In this document: positions 1 through 6,347 of the stretch, piece after piece
How the letters are laid out: each line of letters starts with the position of its first letter
How positions within the stretch are numbered: the first letter of the stretch is position 1
Assembly: GCA_965603115.1 (NCBI GenBank)
Contig: CBFDBT010000146.1
Span: 1 to 7,097, forward strand
Length of the DNA: 7,097 nt
DNA from: CBFDBT01 sp965603115
GTDB lineage: Bacteria > Pseudomonadota > Alphaproteobacteria > Sphingomonadales > Kordiimonadaceae
Direction of reading: 5' to 3'
The notes under the pieces: model-generated
What the model was told of the DNA's origin: nothing
The model's database searches: none
What the model saw: only the letters and a program-made list of their open reading frames with translations
Position numbers and translations under genes: made by a program

Positions 1-202
1 ATGGCGGCCCGTCTTGACAGGCTGTTATCATCTCATCTATTGTAGAAGATTCGCCAATGAACAAGGCTTCAACGCTGCCGTCTAACCTATTGCGAACCCA
101 ACCATTTATGCCAAGGTCCGAAGCGGTTCTCTCGACCCAGTTTCGATACCAAACACCCTGAACACGTCCGTGAATTCTAGCTTTTACAGAAAGCCTACTC
201 AT
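1..202 (-). CDS. acyP: Acylphosphatase, N-terminal part (gene runs off the window start)
   Basis: Acylphosphatases are small soluble alpha/beta enzymes that hydrolyse the carboxyl-phosphate bond of acyl phosphates. I translated 67 complete codons from the ATG at 202-200; the reading frame is open to base 1. The family signature is plain: GRVQGVWYR at residues 12-20, followed by GWVRN at 34-38. Arg20 and Asn38 are the expected phosphate-binding and water-positioning residues, 18 apart as in the characterised enzymes. DGSVEAL (41-47) follows, and the visible part ends in GPP, matching the conserved GPP of the third quarter. The family is usually about 90-95 residues, so some 25 are missing beyond the window edge. 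The start is supported by a purine-rich site GAGGAGAGG just upstream. It lies 95 bases downstream of pccA on the same strand and may have its own promoter. The physiological substrate is unknown. Confidence 0.93.
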   Translation of the reverse strand, partial: MSRLSVKARIHGRVQGVWYRNWVERTASDLGINGWVRNRLDGSVEALFIGESSTIDEMITACQDGPP

Positions 203-207
203 TATAG

Positions 208-216
208 CCTCTCCTC
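208..216 (-). promoter_or_regulatory. Ribosome binding site of the acylphosphatase gene
   Basis: Reading the minus strand, GAGGAGAGG ends 5 bases before the ATG at 202-200; the core GAGGAG has an 8-base spacer. It is a strong Shine-Dalgarno match and fixes the start codon of this partial gene, for which the C-terminus cannot be checked. Confidence 0.75.
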
Positions 217-245
217 AATTTACACCCTAAATTTAGCAGGCCTAC

Positions 246-275
246 AGTATATCATGATATAAAGCAGCTAAGCAA
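246..275 (-). promoter_or_regulatory. Possible sigma-70-type promoter for the acylphosphatase gene
   Basis: On the minus strand there is TTGCTT (275-270) and TATACT (251-246) with an 18-base spacer. This resembles a vegetative -35/-10 pair and lies 44 bases upstream of the acylphosphatase start codon. The region between pccA and this gene is AT-rich with no hairpin and U-run that would mark a terminator, so the gene may be read both from this promoter and by read-through from pccA. This is a match by eye only; AT-rich spacers often contain such hexamers. Confidence 0.35.
248..261. repeat. Perfect 14-base palindrome TATATCATGATATA
   Basis: The sequence is identical to its own reverse complement with no central spacer. 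It sits in the gap between pccA and the acylphosphatase gene and overlaps the spacer and -10 of the candidate promoter, a position where a dimeric repressor could act. It is entirely A/T apart from the central CATG region, so chance or a weak structural role is also possible. Confidence 0.5.
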
Positions 276-297
276 AACATAGTTAATAAGGAGAGTT

Positions 298-2289
298 TTA
301 GTCAGAAAATTCCATGATAATTGCGTCAACAGCCATGCTATCACCTGGTGATGCATTAACTGTAGCGATCGTCACATCTTTTTCAGCGCGCAAGATATTT
401 TCCATCTTCATAGCTTCTACAACAGCAAGCGTTTGACCTGCTTTTACTTTATCCCCTTCAGCGACCGCCACAGAGACAATAAGGCCCGGCATAGGGCATA
501 GTAAAAACTTACTGGTATCAGCTTCAACTTTTTCTGGCATCAGCTTGTAAAGTTCTGCACCACGAGCAGTTTGTACGCGCACATCAGTGCTAACGCCATC
601 ACTGGTCAACTGATAGCCGATATCCGTCTCATCAATCTCTATCGCTATCTCTCTGCCATCAATGCTAGCCTTAATAACAAGATCACCCGGCACCCATGGG
701 GTTGCTACTTCAAGAGTTTTACCATCGATGAAGACGGCTACCCCCTCTTCTGTTGGAAGAATAGTGGCCACAATTTCTTCGTCAGCAATTGTAACGTGCC
801 ATTTTGTGTCTTGCGGCGGGTAAACATCACTAATTTTACCCTCCTCAAACTGCAAGGCACGCGATAATTCTACTGCATTCATATAAAGAGCAGCACATAC
901 CATGGCTTCTTTTACGCTATCCGTGAGTACACCACCGAGAAAACCATCTGGATATTCTTCAGCGATAAAATTGGTACTAATATCACCCGATTTCCAGCGA
1001 GGGTGCGCCATCACTGAGGATAAAAACGGGATGTTATGCGCTATTCCTCGAATATAATATTCGTCAAGCGCCATCCTTTGCAAGGCAATGGCTTCATCGC
1101 GCGTGGCCGCTGTTGTAACAAGTTTGGCGATCATCGGGTCATAAAACATTGATATCTCAGCGCCCTCATAAACACCTGTATCAACACGCACACCATTTTC
1201 CTCCAGCGGCGGGGCATATTTTTTCAAGCGACCAATAGATGGCAGGAACCCTCTGACCGGGTCTTCAGCATAAACGCGCGTTTCTATCGACCAGCCAGTG
1301 AGCTTGATATCTTTTTGTTTAATCTTCATCTTTTCGCCAGCGGCTGACAAGAGCATCTGCTCAACAAGGTCTATGCCCGTCACTTCTTCAGTGACACAGT
1401 GCTCTACCTTCAACCGTGTATTCATCTCAAGGAAATAGAAATTGCGATCCTTATCAACAATAAACTCAACTGTACCAGCACTTGAATAGTTCACAGCCTG
1501 CGACAAGGCCACGGACTGCTCACCCATTGCCTTGCGGGTTTTTTCGTCAAGAAAAGCACTTGGGGCCTCTTCTACAACTTTTTGGTGGCGACGCTGGATT
1601 GAACATTCCCGCTCGCCCAAGTAAACAACATTACCATGTTTGTCACCCAGTACCTGAATTTCAATATGGCGTGGCTCTTCAATGAATTTTTCAATGAAAA
1701 CGCGATCATCTGCAAAGCTTGATTTGGCTTCATTTTGGGCTGATATATAGCCTTCGCGGGCTTCTTCATCATTATAAGCAATGCGCATACCCTTGCCACC
1801 GCCGCCAGCGGAGGCTTTCAACATTACTGGGTAGCCAACTTTGGATGAAATTTTTACCGCTTCATCCGCGTCTTTAATGATCGCCATATGCCCCGGAACT
1901 GTGCTCACCCCTGCTTTGGCTGCTAGGTCTTTCGATGTGATTTTATCTCCCATGGCATTAATGGCATTCTCGTCTGGGCCAATGAAGGTAATGCCCGCAG
2001 CCTCAACCGCTTTAACAAAGCTTGCGCGCTCGCTCAAAAAACCATACCCGGGGTGAATAGCCTCAGCGCCGCTCTCTTTGGCAGCGGCAATAATTTTCTC
2101 AGCTATTAAGTAACTTTCAGCCGCAGCTGGCGGGCCAATATGAATGGCTTCATCCGCCATTTCCACGTGCAAGGCATCAGCGTCAGCGTCAGAATAAACC
2201 GCGACCGTCTTAATGCCGAGCTTTTTAGCCGTTTTCATAATGCGACAAGCTATCTCACCGCGGTTAGCAATAAGGATTTTCTTAAACAT
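298..2289 (-). CDS. pccA: Propionyl-CoA carboxylase alpha subunit (biotin carboxylase + biotin carrier)
   Basis: This 663-residue protein carboxylates its own biotin with ATP and bicarbonate and delivers the carboxyl group to PccB for conversion of propionyl-CoA to methylmalonyl-CoA. Visible domains: biotin carboxylase N-domain (1-115, starting FKKILIANRGEIACRI), ATP-grasp domain (Lys116, glycine loop AGGGGKG 161-167, RRHQK 233-237, Glu275, Glu288, Asn290, Arg292, Glu296), biotin carboxylase C-domain (Arg338 in ETRVYAEDP), a BT linker domain (about 450-590) that in PCC contacts the beta subunit, and a C-terminal carrier domain with EAMKMEN whose Lys628, 35 residues from the end, receives biotin. 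The length fits PccA (about 660-700) rather than the 450-residue AccC. An oddity: the motif usually written RLQVEHPVTE reads RLKVEHCVTE here, giving Lys294 and Cys298. It starts 20 bases after the 79-residue gene, with AAAGGG upstream. Acetyl-CoA or 3-methylcrotonyl-CoA carboxylase is less likely because the partner is a clear PccB. Confidence 0.95.
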   Translation of the reverse strand: MFKKILIANRGEIACRIMKTAKKLGIKTVAVYSDADADALHVEMADEAIHIGPPAAAESYLIAEKIIAAAKESGAEAIHPGYGFLSERASFVKAVEAAGITFIGPDENAINAMGDKITSKDLAAKAGVSTVPGHMAIIKDADEAVKISSKVGYPVMLKASAGGGGKGMRIAYNDEEAREGYISAQNEAKSSFADDRVFIEKFIEEPRHIEIQVLGDKHGNVVYLGERECSIQRRHQKVVEEAPSAFLDEKTRKAMGEQSVALSQAVNYSSAGTVEFIVDKDRNFYFLEMNTRLKVEHCVTEEVTGIDLVEQMLLSAAGEKMKIKQKDIKLTGWSIETRVYAEDPVRGFLPSIGRLKKYAPPLEENGVRVDTGVYEGAEISMFYDPMIAKLVTTAATRDEAIALQRMALDEYYIRGIAHNIPFLSSVMAHPRWKSGDISTNFIAEEYPDGFLGGVLTDSVKEAMVCAALYMNAVELSRALQFEEGKISDVYPPQDTKWHVTIADEEIVATILPTEEGVAVFIDGKTLEVATPWVPGDLVIKASIDGREIAIEIDETDIGYQLTSDGVSTDVRVQTARGAELYKLMPEKVEADTSKFLLCPMPGLIVSVAVAEGDKVKAGQTLAVVEAMKMENILRAEKDVTIATVNASPGDSMAVDAIIMEFSD

Positions 2290-2309
2290 GCACAGACCCT
2301 TTAACTTTA

Positions 2310-2549
2310 CTATTTATCATTATTTTTCTTCTTCGATTTGCCCTTGGCCAAATACCAGTAGATCGCGAGAATAGCAGCAACAGCCATAAACAGGCTTAAT
2401 GTGCTAATGGCGGAGACTATCATCGAGCTAAATGCCACACCAAAGGCAGTGCCTAAAACAAACCCCATACCACCAGCACTAAGCGAACTTAGTCGGCGAG
2501 ACAGTTTCTCAGCTTTTGTTTCCATATCGGGCGGCAAAGGTGCAGCCAT
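2310..2549 (-). CDS. Small two-helix membrane protein between pccB and pccA, function unknown
   Basis: I do not recognise this 79-residue protein. Residues 10-24 form a charged, probably amphipathic stretch (ETKAEKLSRRL); a glycine-rich hydrophobic segment follows (about 26-47, GGMGFVLGTAFGVAF), then a second hydrophobic segment (about 50-67), and a strongly basic tail (KGKSKKKNNDK, 69-79). The closely spaced glycines and small residues suggest tight helix packing in the membrane. The basic tail predicts both ends in the cytoplasm. The start is supported by GGAG seven bases upstream of the ATG. It is separated from pccB and pccA by 20 bases on each side, so it is almost certainly part of the pcc operon. 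A role in tethering, assembly or stability of the carboxylase is only a guess from position. The ORF is real on the grounds of spacing, ribosome binding site and composition. Confidence 0.82.
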   Translation of the reverse strand: MAAPLPPDMETKAEKLSRRLSSLSAGGMGFVLGTAFGVAFSSMIVSAISTLSLFMAVAAILAIYWYLAKGKSKKKNNDK

Positions 2550-2569
2550 TTTTTATCTCCGACCAGTAA

Positions 2570-4102
2570 TTACAGAGGAATATTGCCGTGTTTCTTCCAC
2601 GGATTTTCCAGTTGCTTAGTTGCTAAAACTTTCAGAGCTTTAATAACCCGCTTGCGCGTATTGTGCGGCATGATCACATCGTCGATATACCCCCGCTGGG
2701 CAGCTACATATGGGTTTGCGAACAAATCCTCATAGCTTTCGGTATGCTTAGCGACTTTTTCAGCATCGCCCTTATCCTTGCGGTAGAGTATTTCAACAGC
2801 GCCCTTAGCGCCCATCACAGCGATTTCTGCCCGCGGCCATGCGTAGTTATAGTCACCGCGCAAATGCTTGGACGCCATTACATCATAAGCCCCGCCGTAA
2901 GCTTTGCGGGTAATGATAGTTATTTTTGGCACCGTGGCTTCACCGTAAGCATAAAGGAGCTTGGCACCGTGCTTGATGATGCCACCATATTCTTGTGCTG
3001 TGCCCGGCAAAAAGCCAGGTACATCCACCAGCGTTATGATCGGAATATTAAAACAATCACAAAAGCGAACGAAACGCGCAGCTTTTTTACTGCTATCAAT
3101 ATCCAAACAACCCGCAAGAACCATCGGCTGATTGGCTACGAAACCAACGGTGCTTCCGTCCATACGACCCATGCCAATAATGATATTGGCGGCATGATCA
3201 GGCTGAATTTCAAAAAAATCACCTTCATCAACAATTTTATTGATCACTTCATGCATGTCGTAAGGTTTGTTAGCATTGGATGGCACAACACTGTCTAGTG
3301 ATTTCTCTACGCGGTCCGCTTTGTCAAAAGTTGGACGCACCGGAGGCTTTTCAAGATTATTCAGCGGTAAAAAGTCATAAAAACGACGAAGTTGATTGAG
3401 CGCCTCAACATCATTATCAAAAGCTTTATCGGCAACACCCGATTTTGTAGTGTGCGTACTAGCGCCCCCTAGTTCTTCTTGTGTAACTGTCTCGTTGGTC
3501 ACGGTTTTAACCACATCAGGACCAGTTACAAACATATAGCTTCGGTCTTTTACCATGAAGATAAAATCGGTCATCGCAGGACTATAAACCGCGCCGCCAG
3601 CGCAAGGCCCCATAATCATAGAAATTTGTGGGATCACACCTGAGGCAAGCACATTTTGCTGGAAAACATCTGCGTATCCACCAAGAGCTGCCACACCCTC
3701 TTGAATACGCGCACCGCCACTATCATTAATGCCGATCACTGGTGCGCCATTTTTCATTGCCATCGCCATGACCTTTAGAATTTTTTGAGCGTGTGTTTCT
3801 GAAAGTGAGCCGCCAAACACAGTAAAGTCTTGGGAGTAAACATAAACCAAGCGACCATTGATCGTGCCACAGCCTGTAACCACACCGTCGCCCGGGAATT
3901 TGGTTTTTTCCATGCCAAAATCATTACAGCGATGTTCGACAAACATATCAAATTCTTCAAAGCTATCCACGTCCAAGAGAAGATCAACACGCTCGCGCGC
4001 TGTGAGCTTGCCACGGGCATGCTGCGCGTCAATACGGTGCTGCCCCCCGCCAAGGCGTGCCTCAGCGCGTTTGTTTTCCAACTTTTCGAGAATTTCTTTC
4101 AT
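2570..4102 (-). CDS. pccB: Propionyl-CoA carboxylase beta subunit (carboxyltransferase)
   Basis: This 510-residue protein transfers the carboxyl group from carboxybiotin on PccA to propionyl-CoA, giving (S)-methylmalonyl-CoA; the holoenzyme is an alpha6-beta6 dodecamer in the cytosol. It is full length for the family. The N-terminal crotonase-like half has FGGSLSETHAQKI (96-108), GGARIQEGV (129-137) and the first oxyanion-hole region GPCAGGAVYSPA (165-176). The C-terminal half has DVPGFLPGTAQEYGGIIKHG and the second oxyanion region KAYGGAYDVM (400-409). RGDYNYAWPRAEIAVMGAKGA begins at 415; an Asp in about this place (Asp417 here) distinguishes propionyl- from acetyl-preferring enzymes in actinobacterial homologues, which supports the PCC call, though I have not aligned it. 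The protein ends in the typical NPWKKHGNIPL. The ATG has a strong AAGGAG site 5 bases upstream. It is the first gene of the pcc group and lies 133 bases after ATP12. Confidence 0.97.
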   Translation of the reverse strand: MKEILEKLENKRAEARLGGGQHRIDAQHARGKLTARERVDLLLDVDSFEEFDMFVEHRCNDFGMEKTKFPGDGVVTGCGTINGRLVYVYSQDFTVFGGSLSETHAQKILKVMAMAMKNGAPVIGINDSGGARIQEGVAALGGYADVFQQNVLASGVIPQISMIMGPCAGGAVYSPAMTDFIFMVKDRSYMFVTGPDVVKTVTNETVTQEELGGASTHTTKSGVADKAFDNDVEALNQLRRFYDFLPLNNLEKPPVRPTFDKADRVEKSLDSVVPSNANKPYDMHEVINKIVDEGDFFEIQPDHAANIIIGMGRMDGSTVGFVANQPMVLAGCLDIDSSKKAARFVRFCDCFNIPIITLVDVPGFLPGTAQEYGGIIKHGAKLLYAYGEATVPKITIITRKAYGGAYDVMASKHLRGDYNYAWPRAEIAVMGAKGAVEILYRKDKGDAEKVAKHTESYEDLFANPYVAAQRGYIDDVIMPHNTRKRVIKALKVLATKQLENPWKKHGNIPL

Positions 4103-4107
4103 GTTAG

Positions 4108-4113
4108 CTCCTT
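4108..4113 (-). promoter_or_regulatory. Ribosome binding site of pccB
   Basis: Minus-strand AAGGAG followed by the 5-base spacer CTAAC and the ATG at 4102. It is the best Shine-Dalgarno match in the window, consistent with pccB being the lead gene of its own transcription unit and strongly expressed when induced. Confidence 0.75.
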
Positions 4114-4205
4114 GACCTTACTCAATCCAAAACACCTGCTGCAGATGCACGTAGATTTACTTTCAGACACCATAAACAGAGCCATCCTGCCTTACCAGTA
4201 AATAA

Positions 4206-4228
4206 TGCTTATATCACAAAGTGCTTAT
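4206..4228 (-). repeat. 7-base direct repeat ATAAGCA, period 16, upstream of pccB
   Basis: Two identical copies of ATAAGCA on the minus strand (4228-4222 and 4212-4206), 16 bases from start to start. They lie just after the ATP12 stop codon and 104 bases or more upstream of the pccB start. Paired half-sites like this can bind a regulator, but the copies are short and AT-rich. Confidence 0.35.
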
Positions 4229-4235
4229 TAGGAAT

Positions 4236-4931
4236 TTATGCTTTTAGTGCCTGCATATAAGCCATCGTCTGGATCATATCTCTATGTAGATTACCCCGCA
4301 TATCGCTTGCTTCATAATCTTCCCCCCATTGCTCTACCTGATAAAGCTCGTCAAGAAGGGCGGCTTGCCAAATGTCATCAAAAGTCTGATCCTTTTGCTG
4401 ACTAGCGAGTGCGAGCACCAGTGACCCAAGGCCTGTGGTGAGTGAGTGAAGCCCTGTCAGTGCAAAGGCATCATAGCTTTTTACAGCAGTTGCGAGCGCA
4501 TCCATAACACCCTCGTCCTGACTAACATGGATAATGCCGCTCGTAACTTTAAGGGGGGCATTAAGACTTTCATTTGCCCATGTAATGTAGGGGTCCCAAA
4601 GCTTGCACTGACGCTGTACCAAATCATCTGGCTCATCAGCGCGGTAACAAATCAAATCATTACCGCCGTAGGCAACCACTTCGCCCGCAACCTCATCCAT
4701 GCGACCCTTTACGCGGTCGATCGCAGTATTGACAAGGCAGGTCACATGCATTTCAAGCGGTTTGACATCATCGCCCTGCTCGTCCCACTCAAGGGCGGCA
4801 AGCTCAGCCATTTTAGGAGTTGGCATCAAGAGCGTCGCTTTGCCGGGCGTTTTTATCGCACGCCCATCAAGGGTTACAGCCCAACCATCATCCATTTGCT
4901 CGCAAGCAACCGTTTTATAAAATCGCTTCAT
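4236..4931 (-). CDS. ATP12-family F1-ATPase assembly chaperone
   Basis: ATP12 proteins bind the free alpha subunit of F1 and prevent its aggregation until it pairs with beta; the family occurs in mitochondria and Alphaproteobacteria. This 231-residue protein is the usual bacterial length and has the conserved landmarks: FYKTV near the start, LDGRAIKTPGK (21-31), EWDEQG (48-53), NTAIDRV (68-74), YGGNDLICYRAD (88-99), LWDPYITW (111-118), TGLHSLTTGLGSLVLAL (159-175) and LDELYQVEQWGED (193-205). No signal peptide or membrane segment is present, so it is a cytosolic protein. Its ATG overlaps the TGA of the upstream gene by 4 bases (ATGA), pointing to coupled translation. A purine-rich AGAGGA lies about 12 bases upstream. 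No other ATP synthase gene is nearby, which is normal for this family. Confidence 0.93.
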   Translation of the reverse strand: MKRFYKTVACEQMDDGWAVTLDGRAIKTPGKATLLMPTPKMAELAALEWDEQGDDVKPLEMHVTCLVNTAIDRVKGRMDEVAGEVVAYGGNDLICYRADEPDDLVQRQCKLWDPYITWANESLNAPLKVTSGIIHVSQDEGVMDALATAVKSYDAFALTGLHSLTTGLGSLVLALASQQKDQTFDDIWQAALLDELYQVEQWGEDYEASDMRGNLHRDMIQTMAYMQALKA

Positions 4932-5371
4932 TCTTTGGAGCTATCCTCTGATTTTTTATCATCCTGCATCTCTCGCGTTACCGCCGCATAATGCTTACGG
5001 CTGCTGCGGGCTTTTTTACGATTGCTGTTGAGAATTTTTGCATCACTAGCGGAGGATGTCTTGGTAAATCCCGTGTAGAGAAAGCTTGTTTTATCTTTCT
5101 CTGAGTGGTCCACGTCAGGCGCTTTACCAATAATTTTCTCGCCAAACGCAGGGTTTCTGTAGCACATGACAAAAAAGAGCGTCATCACAACAAGCAAGAG
5201 CAACAATACAGCATAAGCAAACTCTGACGCATTTGAGTAATACATAATATCGTCTTCATACAGATAGGCCACGACAGTGGCCGAGATAGTAATAAGGCCA
5301 AATATCAGCCATAAAGGGTTTTTCTTAGGCCCTTTGCTATGTGCTTGCTCTAAGCTCACTTTATTCTCCAT
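4928..5371 (-). CDS. Two-helix inner-membrane protein with a charged cytoplasmic tail, function unknown
   Basis: I do not recognise this 147-residue protein. Residues 1-18 are hydrophilic with KGPKK (13-17); a membrane segment follows at about 19-38 (LWLIFGLITISATVVAYLY), then a short acidic loop EDDIMYYSNASE (39-50), a second membrane segment at about 51-70 with a leucine run, and a hydrophilic C-terminal half of about 77 residues. The positive-inside rule puts both ends in the cytoplasm and the acidic loop in the periplasm. The tail has a basic patch NRKKARSSRKH (117-127) and ends in alternating acidic and lysine residues (QDDKKSEDSSKE), looking disordered. I start it at the ATG 5371; a GTG at 5374 is immediately before it in frame. 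It overlaps the upstream pseudouridine synthase gene by 11 bases and ATP12 by 4, with only a weak ribosome binding site, so it probably depends on coupled translation. Confidence 0.85.
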   Translation of the reverse strand: MENKVSLEQAHSKGPKKNPLWLIFGLITISATVVAYLYEDDIMYYSNASEFAYAVLLLLLVVMTLFFVMCYRNPAFGEKIIGKAPDVDHSEKDKTSFLYTGFTKTSSASDAKILNSNRKKARSSRKHYAAVTREMQDDKKSEDSSKE

Positions 5372-6347
5372 CACCGTATGGGTCTTGATACCCCTTGATG
5401 TCGAAGTCTAGCATATCCCAACTTTCGGCCATATGCGGCGGAAGCGGTGCAGTGGCAGTAAAGAGACCCCCATCAGGGTGCGGAATTGTAATCTCACGGG
5501 CATGCAGGTGTAAATTACGCGAAATACTACCAGACAAATAGGCTTCGCTGGAACCATATTTACCGTCACCCACTATCGGATGACCAATCTCTGCCATATG
5601 CAGGCGAAGCTGGTGGGTGCGGCCTGTATGGGGCTTGAGCGCGACCCAAGCACTTTTCATTGCCGCACGTTCAACAACAGCGTAATCGGTCAGCGACTTT
5701 TTGCCGCCTTCGTGCACTTTCACCATTTTTTCACCGTGGGCTGTCACGCGCTTATCCATATTCATGTGGATGCGACCTTCCTGCGGCACTGGCACACCAA
5801 CTACAAGCGCCCAATAGCGTTTATCAGTATCACGGCTTTGAAAAGACTTAGCAAGCTTGGAAGCGTCATTAGCCGAGCGGCCCAGCAGCAACACACCCGA
5901 TGTGTCTTTATCAAGGCGGTGAACAAGTTTGGGTTTATCCGCGCGGTCATATTTGAGAGCGCCAAGCAGGCCATCCAGATGCTTTTTAATGCCTGTTCCG
6001 CCCTGTGTCGGCAGCCCTGCTGGTTTGTTGATCACTATCATATGCTCATCTTTATAGAGCACCCAGCCTCGAACCTCGGCAATGGTCTTTGGATCCATTT
6101 CAACTTCGGGGCGGAAGATGGGCGTATCATTTTTCAATCCATCACTCAGCGGTGGTACACGGATTTCCTGCCCTGCGCGGATACGCTCATTGCCTTTACA
6201 CTTTTTACCATCAAGACGAATTTCACCTTTGCGCAGCGCTTTGGAAATACGACCAAAAGTAATATTGGCATGATGACGCTTAAACCAGCGATCAAGGCGG
6301 ATATCATCGTCATCTTTTTGAACAATAATGCGTTCAACTTTAGTCAT
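5361..6347 (-). CDS. rluC: RluC/RluD-family 23S rRNA pseudouridine synthase
   Basis: These enzymes isomerise specific uridines in 23S rRNA to pseudouridine. The 328-residue protein has an N-terminal S4 RNA-binding domain (about 16-67: IRLDRWFKRHHANITFGRIS... with IRLDGKKC and RAGQEIRVPPL) and the catalytic domain from about 96: NKPAGLPTQGG (107-117), HRLDKDTSGVLLLGR (143-157) containing catalytic Asp146, then KPHTGRTHQLRLHMAEIGHPIVGDGKYG. The order and the short GIKKHLDG stretch after the NKPAG motif fit RluC (sites near U955, U2504, U2580 in E. coli) better than RluD, but paralogue assignment is not certain. I chose the ATG at 6347 because it overlaps the crcB stop as ATGA and gives the usual N-terminus; an in-frame ATG at 6368 would add 7 residues (MAWKNYN) and overlap crcB further. 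It lies directly behind crcB. Confidence 0.92.
   Translation of the reverse strand: MTKVERIIVQKDDDDIRLDRWFKRHHANITFGRISKALRKGEIRLDGKKCKGNERIRAGQEIRVPPLSDGLKNDTPIFRPEVEMDPKTIAEVRGWVLYKDEHMIVINKPAGLPTQGGTGIKKHLDGLLGALKYDRADKPKLVHRLDKDTSGVLLLGRSANDASKLAKSFQSRDTDKRYWALVVGVPVPQEGRIHMNMDKRVTAHGEKMVKVHEGGKKSLTDYAVVERAAMKSAWVALKPHTGRTHQLRLHMAEIGHPIVGDGKYGSSEAYLSGSISRNLHLHAREITIPHPDGGLFTATAPLPPHMAESWDMLDFDIKGYQDPYGDGE

Larger units (their letters stand above)
4103..4235 (-). other. Intergenic region upstream of pccB
   Basis: This is the largest gap inside the window apart from the decayed gene region, and the natural place for a pcc operon promoter. I see the pccB ribosome binding site, a 7-base direct repeat ATAAGCA (minus strand, at 4228-4222 and 4212-4206, period 16 bases), and a short inverted repeat TTAC-TG-GTAA (4192-4201). 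No -35/-10 pair with good hexamers and a 16-18 base spacer stands out, and I see no hairpin with a U-run to terminate transcription from ATP12. I looked for the TTTGCAA-type motif associated with the PccR family of short-chain-acyl regulators and did not find it. Confidence 0.5.

Noticed and set aside
2663..3298. Plus-strand open frame of 211 codons
   Set aside because: It lies wholly antisense to pccB, whose product is a full-length, highly conserved protein. The translation has no recognisable motif and its composition (many His, Cys, Ile) is that of a reverse-frame shadow.
4136..4150. CTGCTGCAG / CTGCAG palindrome upstream of pccB
   Set aside because: Only a 6-base restriction-site-like palindrome; too short to treat as an operator.
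4446..4991. Plus-strand open frame of 181 codons
   Set aside because: Antisense to ATP12 and the start of the overlapping membrane gene; no motif in the translation.
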